Of a stretch of 64,000 nucleotides of DNA, positions 52,791 through 62,656 are shown piece after piece (the first letter of the stretch is position 1; the number at the start of each line of letters is the position of its first letter). The translations under genes and the position numbers were made by a program. Source of the DNA: Xenococcus sp. MO_188.B8 (GTDB lineage Bacteria > Cyanobacteriota > Cyanobacteriia > Cyanobacteriales > Xenococcaceae); NCBI GenBank assembly GCA_030065615.1, contig JASJDR010000010.1:1-64000 (forward strand), written 5' to 3'. A model generated the notes under the pieces. That model was not told the DNA's origin, made no database searches, and was given only the letters and a program-made list of their open reading frames with translations.

Positions 52791-55574
52791 ATGATCAACA
52801 AAACAAATACTATGCATGGAATTTTAGTCCGCAAAACTATTTTTGGTTTAAATAAAGCTATTGGCGTAAATTTCCGAGATTTATTCAAAGCTTTAGGGAA
52901 AGCCATAGCAGATTATAATTTTGGCAAATGGAATTTGTTAGCCAAAGATGGGGTTGATGCTTTAGCTGCTTTAAGATTACAACAAGATGCGGGGCATTTA
53001 GCTTGGTTATTAATTTATCGTTCTCTTAATCGTGCCATACATCAGTTAGTAGAAGATAACCAAGATTTGTTTAGGAGTAAATATAAAAATTATGATTCGA
53101 TGGAAGAAAAACTGGATTTTTCTTTAGAAGATGCAGAAATAATTATTGATAGTAATTTTTTTAAGAACCCAAAACAAATTTTCAAACAATTAGATATTAA
53201 TAAGCCTTATTATGAATTTAGAGGCAGGGAAGAAAAACAATATCAAAAACTAGTTGCAAATTTAGAAACTCATCTAGAAAATTGGTTAAATCAAGCAGAC
53301 AAAGATGATTCAATTCGCATCATTAGCGGAGATCCTGGTTCTGGTAAATCTTCTTTTTCTAAGATGTTTGCGGCTAAACAAGCCGAGAAAAGTGAAATAC
53401 CAATTTTGTTTATCCCTCTGCATCATTTCGATGCTACTGGTGACTTGGTTACTGCGATTGGGAAACTTATTCGAGACGATGATTATTTATCTCATAATCC
53501 TTTAGATGGAGAACTCAAAGAATCAAGGTTATTAATTATTTTTGATGGTCTTGATGAATTATCGATGCAAGGTAAATTAGGTGCAGAAGTTGCTAAGAGT
53601 TTTATTAACGAAGTCCAAAAAACAGTCAGTAGAATTAATTATCGTCAAACTCATTTACAGGTATTAATCAGTGGAAGACCTATAGTAATTCAATCGAATC
53701 GGGGTGAGTTACGTAAATCAGAGCAAATTTTACATATTTTGCCCTACTTTATTCCTGAAAGTAAGAGATATAAATATGAAGATCCAGAAAATTTATTAAC
53801 GGAAGATAGACGAGATCTTTGGTGGCAAAAATATAGTGAAGTGAGTGATAATCATTATGCTGCAATGCCTGAAGAATTAAATCTAAATAATTTAGTAGAA
53901 ATTACAACTCAACCGCTATTAAATTATCTGATCGCACTTAGTTATATACGGAGTAAAAACGATGAAATTGAGGATGAAGATAAGATAATCTTTTCTGAAG
54001 AAACTAATCTCAATGCTATTTATCAGGATTTACTTAAGTCTGTTTATAAGAGAGGTTGGGATACGGATCAGCATCCGACATTAAAAGGAGTAGAATATAG
54101 AAACTTTGTTCGCATCTTAGAAGAAATTGCTCTAGCTGCTTGGCATGGTAACGGGCGCACTACTACAGTCAAAGAAATAGAATCCCATTGCGAAAGTAGT
54201 GGCTTAAAAAGACTATTGGAAATATTTGCTGAGAGGGCCAAATCTGGGGTTACTAGTTTGCTAACAGCTTTTTATTTTCGTCAAAGTGGTTATGGTAGAG
54301 ATGGAGATCGCACTTTTGAATTTACCCATAAAAGTTTTGGTGAATATTTAATAGCAAGACGCATAGTTAGAGAATTAACCAAGATTAATAAAGAACTGAA
54401 AAATCGAGATGAAGATCCCGATGAAGGTTGGGATGAGAAACAAGCTTTAACTCGTTGGATAATTATCTGTGGAATATCAGCAATTGATGAATATTTATTT
54501 AAGTTTATTTGCGATGAGATTGCGTTAAACAAAACTGAAACTGTTAAACAATGGCAAAAAACTTTGGATTATCTGATTAGTTATATGTTGTGTCATGGAA
54601 TGCCGATGGAACAAATAGCTCCTCGCCCATCATATAAAGAAGAATGCCAACAAAGCAGAAATGCAGAGGAGGCTTTGTTAGTAGTGCTTAACGCTTGTGC
54701 CAGATATACCGAAGAAATATCCGAGATTGATTGGCCGTCAGAATATAGTTTTACTAGATGGTTATCTCGTCTTCAAAATCAAATTGAAGATGACCAAAAG
54801 ATAATTGTTAATCAATATCTTAGTTGGCTAAATCTTAACAGGGCAATTCTTAGTGAGGCAAATCTTAACAGGGCAGATCTTCAAGGGGCAGATCTTCAAG
54901 GGGCAGATCTTCAAGGGGCAATTCTTCAAAGGTCAAATCTTCAAGGGGCAGATCTTCAAGGGGCAATTCTTAGTGAGGCAAATCTTAACAGGGCAGTTCT
55001 TAGTGAGGCAATTCTTAGTAAGGCAAATCTTAACAGGGCAGTTCTTCAAGGGGCAGTTCTTCAAAGGTCAAATCTTCAAGGGGCAATTCTTAGTGAGGCA
55101 AATCTTAACAGGGCAGATCTTCAAGGGGCAGTTCTTCAAAGGTCAAATCTTCAAGGGGCAAATCTTAACAGGGCAATTCTTAGTGAGGCAAATCTTAACA
55201 GGGCAGATCTTCAAGGGGCAGATCTTAACAGGGCAGATCTTAACAGGGCAGATCTTCAAGGGGCAATTCTTAGTGAGGCAAATCTTAACAGGGCAGTTCT
55301 TAGTGAGGCAAATCTTCAAAGGTCAAATCTTCAAGGGGCAAATCTTCAAAGGTCAAATCTTCAAAGGTCAAATCTTCAAGGGGCAGTTCTTAGTGAGGCA
55401 AATCTTAACAGGGCAGATCTTAGTGAGGCAAATCTTAGAGAGACAATTCTTAGAGAGACAAATATTAACAGGGCAAATCTTCAAGGGACAATTCTTAGTG
55501 AGGCAAATCTTGAAGAGGTAAATCTTAACAGGGCAGATCTTCAAGGGATAATTCTTGATGACGATGTACGCTGA
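52791..55574 (+). CDS. NACHT ATPase with about 48 C-terminal pentapeptide repeats
   Basis: 927 residues from ATG 52791 (a TTG at 52776 would add five). An N-terminal helical domain (about 1-140) precedes a NACHT-type STAND ATPase: sensor-like YEFRGREE, Walker A GDPGSGKSS (about 180-188) and Walker B LIIFDGLDEL (about 246-255). A helical arm region follows to about 680, then an array of about 48 pentapeptides of the A(D/N)LxG type to the C terminus, folding as a right-handed beta-helix. Such proteins are NLR-like sensors; several NACHT proteins protect bacteria from phage, but the ligand and effect of this one are unknown. The repeats look recently homogenised at DNA level. Confidence 0.88.
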   Translation: MINKTNTMHGILVRKTIFGLNKAIGVNFRDLFKALGKAIADYNFGKWNLLAKDGVDALAALRLQQDAGHLAWLLIYRSLNRAIHQLVEDNQDLFRSKYKNYDSMEEKLDFSLEDAEIIIDSNFFKNPKQIFKQLDINKPYYEFRGREEKQYQKLVANLETHLENWLNQADKDDSIRIISGDPGSGKSSFSKMFAAKQAEKSEIPILFIPLHHFDATGDLVTAIGKLIRDDDYLSHNPLDGELKESRLLIIFDGLDELSMQGKLGAEVAKSFINEVQKTVSRINYRQTHLQVLISGRPIVIQSNRGELRKSEQILHILPYFIPESKRYKYEDPENLLTEDRRDLWWQKYSEVSDNHYAAMPEELNLNNLVEITTQPLLNYLIALSYIRSKNDEIEDEDKIIFSEETNLNAIYQDLLKSVYKRGWDTDQHPTLKGVEYRNFVRILEEIALAAWHGNGRTTTVKEIESHCESSGLKRLLEIFAERAKSGVTSLLTAFYFRQSGYGRDGDRTFEFTHKSFGEYLIARRIVRELTKINKELKNRDEDPDEGWDEKQALTRWIIICGISAIDEYLFKFICDEIALNKTETVKQWQKTLDYLISYMLCHGMPMEQIAPRPSYKEECQQSRNAEEALLVVLNACARYTEEISEIDWPSEYSFTRWLSRLQNQIEDDQKIIVNQYLSWLNLNRAILSEANLNRADLQGADLQGADLQGAILQRSNLQGADLQGAILSEANLNRAVLSEAILSKANLNRAVLQGAVLQRSNLQGAILSEANLNRADLQGAVLQRSNLQGANLNRAILSEANLNRADLQGADLNRADLNRADLQGAILSEANLNRAVLSEANLQRSNLQGANLQRSNLQRSNLQGAVLSEANLNRADLSEANLRETILRETNINRANLQGTILSEANLEEVNLNRADLQGIILDDDVR
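54834..55566 (+). repeat. 15-base cassette array encoding the pentapeptide repeats
   Basis: About 49 units of 15 bases, nearly all drawn from four cassette types that encode LNRA-, LSEA-, LQGA- and LQRS- followed by D, N, I or V. Units of one type are almost identical in DNA, while their order is irregular, which points to recent duplication, unequal crossing-over or gene conversion. Because 15 is a multiple of three, the neighbouring frame stays open for 222 codons (54853-55521). Confidence 0.9.
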
Positions 55575-55829
55575 AAGATAAAATCTTTATCCGCAGATGA
55601 ACACAGATAAAATTAATAAGCAAGTGGACAAAATAAATTAGACATAAAAATCACTGAATGCTTTAGTCTGCCGTGATGTAGATTCAAAATAATATTGTCT
55701 ACCTGCTTAGTGGATCTGCTCAAAGTTCTACTATGAAGCCCATGCATTCATCCCTTTGCGCCTTTGCATCTTTGCGCGAGATAAAATCTATTTTGATAAG
55801 TCCTATTCCTAATTCCTTTCCAAATCCCC

Positions 55830-56558
55830 ATGAAACTAAAACTTAAAATTTGGCGACAAGCAAACCCAGAAAGCACAGGAAAATTTGTGGACTATACAGT
55901 ATCCAACTTAGATCCTGATATGTCCTTTTTGGAAATGCTAGATGTCCTCAATGAACAACTCATCAAAGCCAACCAAGCACCCATAGAATTTGATAATGAC
56001 TGTCGCGAAGGAATCTGTGGCTCTTGCGGTATGGTTATCAATGGGATTGCCCACGGAAATCAAAAACTAACTGCGACTTGTCAATTACATTTACGCTCCC
56101 TGAAAGAGGGGGATACCGTAGTTATTGAACCCTGGCGTGCTAAAGCTTTCCCTGTAATTAAAGATTTGGTTGTAGATCGCTCCTCTTTCGATCGCATTAT
56201 TAGTGCAGGAGGTTATATTTCAGTCAATGCTGGAGCTGCGCCCGATGCTAATAGTTTACCAGTAGCCAAGGCAAATAGCGATCGCGCTTTTGAATATGCA
56301 GCTTGTATTGGTTGTGGTGCTTGCGTTGCAGCTTGTCCTAATGCTTCGGCTTCTCTGTTTACTGCGGCGAAAATTGCTCATTTGTCCCTACTTCCCCAAG
56401 GAAATCCTGAAAGAAAATTACGAGTCGCCAAGATGACCCTACAAATGAACCAAGAAGGTTTTGGTGATTGCTCTAATCATGGAGAATGTGAAGCTGTATG
56501 TCCGAAAGGGATTTCTATTGATGCAATTTCTACAATGAGACGAGAATATATGATTTGA
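55830..56558 (+). CDS. sdhB: Succinate dehydrogenase/fumarate reductase iron-sulfur subunit
   Basis: 242 residues. Relays electrons from the flavoprotein to quinone through three iron-sulfur clusters. The [2Fe-2S] cysteines are in CREGICGSCGMVING (about 53-67) and at CQLH further on. The second domain has CIGCGACVAACPNAS and CEAVCPKGI, which hold the [4Fe-4S] and [3Fe-4S] clusters. The catalytic subunit SdhA is not adjacent, as is common in cyanobacteria. Length and motifs are normal. Confidence 0.93.
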   Translation: MKLKLKIWRQANPESTGKFVDYTVSNLDPDMSFLEMLDVLNEQLIKANQAPIEFDNDCREGICGSCGMVINGIAHGNQKLTATCQLHLRSLKEGDTVVIEPWRAKAFPVIKDLVVDRSSFDRIISAGGYISVNAGAAPDANSLPVAKANSDRAFEYAACIGCGACVAACPNASASLFTAAKIAHLSLLPQGNPERKLRVAKMTLQMNQEGFGDCSNHGECEAVCPKGISIDAISTMRREYMI

Positions 56559-57050
56559 CATACTCATCGACCTAAAGGTACGAGGATTCTGCAATACTGG
56601 CGTAGCTTGCGATCTAAGACCGTCTTACGGCTACTCTTACACTAGACAATGCCCTGCCTAGTTGGAATATAATCCAAACAACCAGGATTGGTTTTCTTTC
56701 TTTAGGTCTCCTAGAACTTAATTAAATCCTGCATTTTACCGCTAGCGATTCGTATTGATCCCAATCAAACTAAAGAGACTACATCTTTTCTCTTGGTCGG
56801 CGTTCCTTAGCTGCTTGCAAAGCAGCAGGGTCCGACCGCTACGGTGCGTTTAAGGTTTTACCCAGAACACGAAGCTGGGCAAGCCGATTTAACTTCTGAA
56901 TCGAACCCTATACCTTAAGTATATTTAAAGACTTCCTGATATCTTACAATAGTTATGATCTTTATTCTATTAAGATTTTGTATCTAAATTGTCAATCTAT
57001 TACGCCGTTTACGGCGGGGCTTTAAACCCACGATTACAAGGGTAAAGTGG
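56559..57050 (-). mobile_element. Probable IS200/IS605-type element remnant
   Basis: No gene fits this stretch. At one end TGACATACTCATCGACCT opens an imperfect, bulged hairpin ending in AGGTACGAG (56563-56584), the form of the right-end foldback in cyanobacterial IS200/IS605 elements. At the other end (about 57001-57032) lies the perfect hairpin CGCCGTTTACGGCG followed by GGGCTTTAAACCC. The interior has stops in all frames and no transposase was recognised, so this would be a non-autonomous or decayed copy, inserted immediately after the sdhB stop. The family assignment rests on end structure alone. Confidence 0.4.
56860..56884 (-). repeat. 25-base dispersed repeat, copy 2
   Basis: Exact reverse complement of 27980-28004, lying in a GC-rich patch within the probable IS605-type remnant, next to CTACGGTGCG. 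The other copy has CTCGGTGCG close by as well. Confidence 0.8.
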
Positions 57051-57106
57051 CAAATGCCCAATCTATAAATTTCCTATTTCATATTCAACTAAGTCTAGTT
57101 ACTTAA

Positions 57107-59065
57107 ATGAGTGACAATTTACCTCGTATTCATCCCAATACTATTGAATTAGTACAACAAGGAGTTGATATTGTTGAAGTTATCTCTGAATATGTGGTAT
57201 TGCGGAAAAAAGGGAAAGATTATTTAGGATTATGTCCTTTTCATAACGAAAAATCCCCGAGTTTTAGTGTTAGTCAAGAAAAGCAAGTATATTACTGCTT
57301 CGGTTGTGGTGCTGGCGGGAATACTTTTAAATTTTTAATGGAGATTGGTCAACAGTCTTTTGCTGAGGTGGTGTTAGATTTAGCCCAACGCTATCAAATC
57401 CCTGTAGAGACAATTGAGCCCGAGGAAAGGGAAGAAATTCAGCGTCAGCTAACTCTGAAGGAGCAATTGTACTCCATTCTCGCCGTAACTAATAATTTAT
57501 TCCAACATGCTTTACGTCAAACTCCAGGAAAACACGCCTTAGAATATCTCCAACAAGAGAGACAATTAACCGACTCTACAATTACTCAATTTCAATTGGG
57601 TTATGCCCCTGGAGGATGGGAAACTCTCTATCGGTTTCTGGTAGAGCAAAAACGCTTTCCTGTTAATCTGGTTGTAGAAGCTGGTCTAATCAAACAACGC
57701 ACCAATGGTAATGGTTATTATGACGTATTCCGCGATCGCGTTACCATCCCAATTTTAGATATCAAGGCAAGAGTGATTGGTTTTGGTAGTCGCACTTTGG
57801 GAGATGATAAGCCCAAATACCTCAATTCTCCCGAAACAACTCTCTTTGATAAGAGTAAAACTCTGTTTGCTTTAGATAAAGCCCATAAAACTATTGCGCA
57901 ACAGGATAAAGTAATAGTTGTGGAAGGCTATTTTGATGTCATTGCCCTTCATGTCGCAGGAATTACTAATGCTGTAGCATCTTTAGGTACGGCTTTTACT
58001 CACTATCAAGTCAAACAATTATTACGTTATACGCCTTCTAAACAAATTATTCTTAATTTTGATGGCGATCAAGCAGGAATTACCGCCACCGAAAGAGCAA
58101 TTTCTGAAGTTAAAGATTTAGTTTATTCAGGACAAGTACAATTAAGAATTCTCTCTCTACCAGGTGGAAAAGATGCAGATGAATTTCTTAGAAGTCGTGA
58201 TAATGCAGCAGAAATTTATCAAGAAGCTATAGATAATTCCCCTTTATGGCTCGATTGGCAAATAAACAATTTGATTCAGGACAAAAATCTTAAAGCAGCC
58301 AATCAGATGCAAGAAGTAGCCACAGAAATGGTCAAGTTGCTTAATCTCCTACAAGATGCTAATCAACGTAATTATTATCTTAATTATTGTGCGGAAATTT
58401 TATCTCAAGGTGAATCGAGAATCGTTCCTCAAAATGTAGCCACGTTACAAAATCAACTATCTCCACAAAGAAGGAATAGAAGCCTCAAACCAAAGCAAGG
58501 ACATCAATTTAATAAAAAAATGTCCGAGAAAAAACTATCTTTTAATATTGCGACTAGTCCCGAAGAAGAACTATTAAACCAAGCAGAATCTCTATTGCTA
58601 CTAATTTATATTCACTGTGCCCAATATCGAGAAGAAATAATAGATCGTTTAGAAGAAAAAGATCTATGTTTCAGTTTGTCGCAACATCGTTTTCTGTGGC
58701 AAGAAATTATTGAAGCAGAATCAAATATCAAAGAATCATTAGAAATTAATACTAATCTTTTACTCGATCAATTGCATAATCAAACCCTTAACTTTCCTGC
58801 CGAAATGCAAGTAGTAACCAGCTTCTTTTATCTTGATGAAAAAAGCCAAGAAGATATTTATCGTGCCTCATCGCGAATTGAAAATGCGATCGCGTCTTTA
58901 GAACAAGTAAATTGTATAAAATACCAAAACTATTGCACTGAACAATTACAAAATCTTAATCCTTTAACGGATAGCGATCGCTTACAACATTTGTATGAAG
59001 AAATTCAATATACTAAAACTCGAATTCAAAAGTTAGAAAAAAATCGTCTTTCTTTTAATAATTAA
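57107..59065 (+). CDS. dnaG: DNA primase
   Basis: 652 residues. Makes RNA primers at the replication fork. The N-terminal zinc domain is CPFHNEKSPSF with YYCFGCGAGGN (about 43-80, a CHC2-type finger). The catalytic core has the RNAP-like basic motif with GFGSRTLGDDKPKYLNSPET, and the TOPRIM domain has VVEGYFDVIAL (about 270-280) and LNFDGDQAG. A C-terminal helical region (about 480-652) should bind the DnaB helicase. The protein is complete. Confidence 0.96.
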   Translation: MSDNLPRIHPNTIELVQQGVDIVEVISEYVVLRKKGKDYLGLCPFHNEKSPSFSVSQEKQVYYCFGCGAGGNTFKFLMEIGQQSFAEVVLDLAQRYQIPVETIEPEEREEIQRQLTLKEQLYSILAVTNNLFQHALRQTPGKHALEYLQQERQLTDSTITQFQLGYAPGGWETLYRFLVEQKRFPVNLVVEAGLIKQRTNGNGYYDVFRDRVTIPILDIKARVIGFGSRTLGDDKPKYLNSPETTLFDKSKTLFALDKAHKTIAQQDKVIVVEGYFDVIALHVAGITNAVASLGTAFTHYQVKQLLRYTPSKQIILNFDGDQAGITATERAISEVKDLVYSGQVQLRILSLPGGKDADEFLRSRDNAAEIYQEAIDNSPLWLDWQINNLIQDKNLKAANQMQEVATEMVKLLNLLQDANQRNYYLNYCAEILSQGESRIVPQNVATLQNQLSPQRRNRSLKPKQGHQFNKKMSEKKLSFNIATSPEEELLNQAESLLLLIYIHCAQYREEIIDRLEEKDLCFSLSQHRFLWQEIIEAESNIKESLEINTNLLLDQLHNQTLNFPAEMQVVTSFFYLDEKSQEDIYRASSRIENAIASLEQVNCIKYQNYCTEQLQNLNPLTDSDRLQHLYEEIQYTKTRIQKLEKNRLSFNN

Positions 59066-59120
59066 AAAGAAAAGAGATGCTCATTATGACTTAAACTAAC
59101 TCACTTCTTAAAGATCAACT

Positions 59121-60287
59121 TTAAGTCAAAGAATCAACAAAATTACTCAAACGTTCTATTCCTTGCTTAATTGTATCCATACTTGTCGCGTAGGAAATAC
59201 GAATACAATCATCTGCACCAAAAGCAATTCCTGGAATAGTAGCAACTTGATAAGAGTCTAATAAAGAATTACAAAAATCTAAAGACTTCAACCCAGTTTT
59301 ACTAATATCTACAAACACATAAAATGCCCCATAAGGTTTCGGGCAAGATAAAGCAGGGATATCATTAATTGCCTGGTAAATAAATTCTCTTCTTTTAGCA
59401 AAAGCAGAGAGCATTTGTTGGACACAATCTTGAGAGCTTTCTAAAGCTGCGATCGCACCATATTGAGCAAAACTACAGACATTTGAAGTACTATGACCCT
59501 GAATTTTAGCCATCGCTTTAATAATTTCTAAGGGTCCTGCGGCATAACCCAGTCGCCAACCTGTCATGGAATAACTTTTGGCAAAACCATTACTAGTAAT
59601 TGTTCGGGCAAATATTTCTGGATTAACTGCACCAATACTCAGATGCTCAGCATCATCATAAACAATATTTTCGTAAATCTCGTCAGAAACCACCAAAATA
59701 TCATGTTCTACCACCATATCAGCGATCGCGCGTATGGCAGCGGGAGGATAAACGGTACCAGTAGGATTAGAAGGAGAATTGAGAACTAATAACTTAGTTT
59801 TGTCTGTAATAGCGGTTTTTAGCTGCTCTGGGGTCATGCGATAGTCATTAGCGGCAGTGGTTGCAATAAAAATCGGTGTTCCTCCCGCGAGCTTGACCAT
59901 TTCGGGATAACTCAACCAATAGGGAGCAGGAATAATAACTTCATCATCGGCTTCGATGACAGCTTGCATTAAACCATAGAGAGAATGCTTGCCTCCATTG
60001 GTGACGATAATATTTTCGGCTTGATAGGATAGATTATTCTTGGTTTGCAGTTTATTCGCGATCGCTTCTCGTAATCTTAGTTCTCCAGCAACCGCACCAT
60101 ATCGAGTTTTACCTTCGTCTATCGCCTGTTTAGCAGCCTCACAAATATGTTTTGGTGTGGGAAAATCTGGTTCTCCGGCACTAAAACTACATACATCAAT
60201 CCCTTCTGACTTCATTGCTTTTGCTTTAGCGGAGATCGCTAGGGTTAGAGAAGGGGACACCTCATTTACTCTTGCTGCTAGTTTCAT
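59121..60287 (-). CDS. aspC: Aspartate aminotransferase (class I, PLP-dependent)
   Basis: 388 residues. Moves an amino group between aspartate and 2-oxoglutarate, with pyridoxal phosphate as cofactor. Landmarks are the N-terminal [23 protein letters not shown] (cofactor phosphate), [19 protein letters not shown], and the Schiff-base lysine in [17 protein letters not shown], then RISYATS near the end with the substrate-binding arginine. The sequence is of the aminotransferase I-gamma/cyanobacterial AspC type; some relatives also take prephenate. Confidence 0.88.
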   Translation of the reverse strand: MKLAARVNEVSPSLTLAISAKAKAMKSEGIDVCSFSAGEPDFPTPKHICEAAKQAIDEGKTRYGAVAGELRLREAIANKLQTKNNLSYQAENIIVTNGGKHSLYGLMQAVIEADDEVIIPAPYWLSYPEMVKLAGGTPIFIATTAANDYRMTPEQLKTAITDKTKLLVLNSPSNPTGTVYPPAAIRAIADMVVEHDILVVSDEIYENIVYDDAEHLSIGAVNPEIFARTITSNGFAKSYSMTGWRLGYAAGPLEIIKAMAKIQGHSTSNVCSFAQYGAIAALESSQDCVQQMLSAFAKRREFIYQAINDIPALSCPKPYGAFYVFVDISKTGLKSLDFCNSLLDSYQVATIPGIAFGADDCIRISYATSMDTIKQGIERLSNFVDSLT

Positions 60288-60482
60288 TTCCTATCTGGTT
60301 TTTGTACTGAAAATTTGGGAAATATGCATACTGATCATTAAACTCTAGTTTCCCAGACTATTCTGTAGTTATTTTTCATCTTGTACATTTTTGTTACATT
60401 TGCTGCACTCAACATCAATCTTATACAGAGTTACTCTCCTCATAAAGCTTCTCCATCTCCCTTAACTCCCCATGCTTTAATT

Positions 60483-61250
60483 TTAAGGTGCGGCGATTAA
60501 CAAAATTTTTTCCCATAACCAGGGAAAGATCCTTTGACACCAAACAGCTAGATGGGATTGCCAACCGACTAAAATCTCTGGAGAATCTCGACTTAAGCCA
60601 ACGATCAAAGACCTAGCTACCGACTCAGGGGTCATCGGGATTACCCAACGAAATAATTTTAAATTCGCGATCATGTCAGTCTTCGTCAAAGACGGTAATA
60701 AGGCAATAACTTTAATATTGTGAGGTGCCAGTTCTACTCGCAAAGCTTGAGAAAAACCCACAATGGCAAATTTGGTTGCCGAATAAGTTGACATAGTGGG
60801 AGCTGCCACTTTCCCCATTAAACTAGAAACATTAACAATTACTCCTTCTTTTCTAGCTGCCATTCTTTTAGCAATTAAACGCACAATCGTAAACATTCCC
60901 ATCAAATTTAATGAAATTTCTTCTTGCATTTTAGGCAATTCTGATTCTAGAAAAGGTGCTTGATGGGCTACTCCTGCACAATTAATTAAAATATCAATTG
61001 GTCCATAATTTCGCCAGGCTTTCGCGATCGCAATAGTTGTGGCAACTGATTGAGTTAAATCTACTGCTAAAGTAATAACTTCTACCTCTAAAGATTCAAT
61101 TTCTGCCGCAACTTCAGCCAGTTTTTGGCGATTTCTAGATACGAGAACTAAACGTTTAACACCTCGTTGAGCTAGTTGCAATGCGATCGCTTTACCGATG
61201 CCGCGAGAAGCCCCAGTTACTAATGCTGTTTTTGTCTTTAAATTCATCAC
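60483..61250 (-). CDS. Short-chain dehydrogenase/reductase
   Basis: 255 residues of the classical SDR type. The NAD(P)-binding motif is TGASRGIGKA (14-23), NCAGVAH follows near 90, catalytic Ser is in VNVSSLMGK (about 141-149), and the Tyr-x3-Lys pair in YSATKFA (about 158-164). A basic residue pattern after strand 2 (VSRNRQK) favours NADPH. The C-terminal part is hydrophobic (IPWLWEKILL), hinting at membrane association like DltE-type or ketosphinganine-type SDRs. Substrate unknown. Confidence 0.88.
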   Translation of the reverse strand: MMNLKTKTALVTGASRGIGKAIALQLAQRGVKRLVLVSRNRQKLAEVAAEIESLEVEVITLAVDLTQSVATTIAIAKAWRNYGPIDILINCAGVAHQAPFLESELPKMQEEISLNLMGMFTIVRLIAKRMAARKEGVIVNVSSLMGKVAAPTMSTYSATKFAIVGFSQALRVELAPHNIKVIALLPSLTKTDMIANLKLFRWVIPMTPESVARSLIVGLSRDSPEILVGWQSHLAVWCQRIFPWLWEKILLIAAP

Positions 61251-62090
61251 AAAATCCTCAAAATATTAATATGGGTTATGCTGTGAAATCTTCAATACAT
61301 ACCAAAAAACTTCCATAGCATCCCTATTGTTTATGGTTTACATCTATAATTTATGCAAAACACTTATAAAAATAAGTGCAGTAAACCACAACAGCTTATG
61401 TTTACAAGCTGGTGAAACTATGAATTATTTAGGAAAATTACTTGGTCATCATTTTGCTAAGTTAGATACCTTGATTTTCTGGCAAAATTATCAAAAAAAA
61501 TTTTTAATTTTAACCTAACTGAAAAAATATAGATTCCTGGTACATTATATTTTTACAAATTTGTTAATGTCTTAAAAAATCCAGGTCAGGCTTTAAATTA
61601 ATAGCATTAGCAATCCATCATCAGAGAATTAGTTCAATCGACGACTTTTTCTATTCTAAACTGAAACATTTTCAAGTCTCCTTAAGCTTAACTGCGATTA
61701 CAATAATCTTAATCGCCAAGGCATAAAGATAATTTAAAGATTCATAGTATTTGTATTTGTGGGCGAACTTATATTTAGTAATAACAATTCAGAAGTAAAA
61801 AACTTGGCAATAGTTCCTGTAACAAAATTTTTACTGGTTACTAATCCTTAGTTAAGTTCCTAGATAAAATTATTACAGATTGTTTTTCTTACGGTGCGTG
61901 TTTCTTGTCTGTGACATTCTCCCGACGCTAAAAACGCAATAAGTATATATGCTCAGAAAAAATCCTGTCTTGGTCAACATTAATGAGCGCAAATGAGCGC
62001 ATAAGTAAATTTTTTGTAAAAAAAACATAAATTTTGCCAATTCTCAGACAATCTTCTGGCAAATTCATCGTTCTATCTTACAATGGAATA
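61251..62090. other. Long AT-rich intergenic region before Yfr1
   Basis: About 840 bases. A 63-codon TTG-started frame (61327-61518) has no recognisable content. Near 61912 the text TGACATTCTCCCGACGCTAAAA resembles the start of the foldback at 56557, so an IS605-type scar is possible. AATGAGCGCA occurs twice in tandem near 61981-62001. The last 30 bases form the Yfr1 promoter. Confidence 0.4.
62079..62084 (+). promoter_or_regulatory. -10 box of the Yfr1 promoter
   Basis: TACAAT lies 7 bases before the likely first base of Yfr1 (about 62091-62092). A matching -35 box is not obvious. Confidence 0.6.
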
Positions 62091-62166
62091 GGCGGAGACA
62101 AATGTTTCCGTTCACTCCTCACACCACACTCCGCCCAAGGGTGACGCGGGCGGTTTTCTCTTTTTT
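62091..62166 (+). ncRNA. yfr1: Yfr1 small regulatory RNA
   Basis: All hallmarks of Yfr1 are present in order: a 5' hairpin with stem CGGAGAC/GTTTCCG and loop AAAT (62093-62110), the ultraconserved single-stranded motif ACTCCTCACAC (62114-62124), and a terminator hairpin CCGCCC/GGGCGG (62131-62153) followed by a T-rich tail. Yfr1 is a cyanobacterial trans-acting RNA that pairs through the central motif with target mRNAs, porin mRNAs being the known case in Prochlorococcus. Its place next to trxA is also typical. Confidence 0.93.
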
Positions 62167-62299
62167 AATCTGGGTTATGGCATGGTATTTACTCAGAATC
62201 AATAACTCATACACACTAACTAAGAGTTACAATCGACCTTATAGTGATAGAATCTTGTATTATTGAATAGAAATTTTATCAGTATAGGGAATAATAGGC

Positions 62300-62623
62300 A
62301 TGTCTTCAGCCCCTGCAGTAACAGATGCTAGTTTTCAAGGAGAAGTTTTGGAATCAGATGTTCCAGTTTTAGTTGACTTTTGGGCTCCCTGGTGTGGTCC
62401 TTGTCGTATGGTTGCTCCTGTAGTCGAGGAAATTGCTGAACAGTACGAAGGGCAAGTAAAAGTAGTCAAACTAAATACAGATGACAATCCTCAAGTTGCT
62501 AGTCAGTATGGAATTCGTAGCATTCCTACTCTCATGATTTTTAAAGATGGTCAAAGAGTAGACATGGTAGTAGGAGCAGTACCTAAGACTACTTTGGCAA
62601 ACACTTTAGAAAAATATCTTTAA
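62300..62623 (+). CDS. trxA: Thioredoxin
   Basis: 107 residues, standard length for m-type thioredoxin. The redox centre is [11 protein letters not shown] (28-38), with the conserved buried Asp before it (VDFWA), KLNTDDNP, and the cis-proline in [10 protein letters not shown] (about 72-81). It reduces disulfides in enzymes regulated by light and oxidative state. Yfr1 lies 134 bases upstream on the same strand. Confidence 0.96.
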   Translation: MSSAPAVTDASFQGEVLESDVPVLVDFWAPWCGPCRMVAPVVEEIAEQYEGQVKVVKLNTDDNPQVASQYGIRSIPTLMIFKDGQRVDMVVGAVPKTTLANTLEKYL

Positions 62624-62656
62624 GAGTCAAAAACCAACCGCAACTAAAATAATTTA

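Noticed and set aside
54853..55521. 222-codon frame over the pentapeptide array
   Set aside because: It is open only because 15-base units keep any stop-free frame open; it has no start context. Kept as an observation about the repeat, not as a gene.
61327..61518. 63-codon TTG-started frame upstream of Yfr1
   Set aside because: Very AT-rich, no ribosome site, no recognisable content; an internal ATG at 61420 gives only 32 residues.
61908..61940. Second IS200/IS605-like end (TGACATTCTCCCGACGC)
   Set aside because: It resembles the foldback at 56557 but no paired far end was found, and the GC-rich hairpin downstream belongs to Yfr1.
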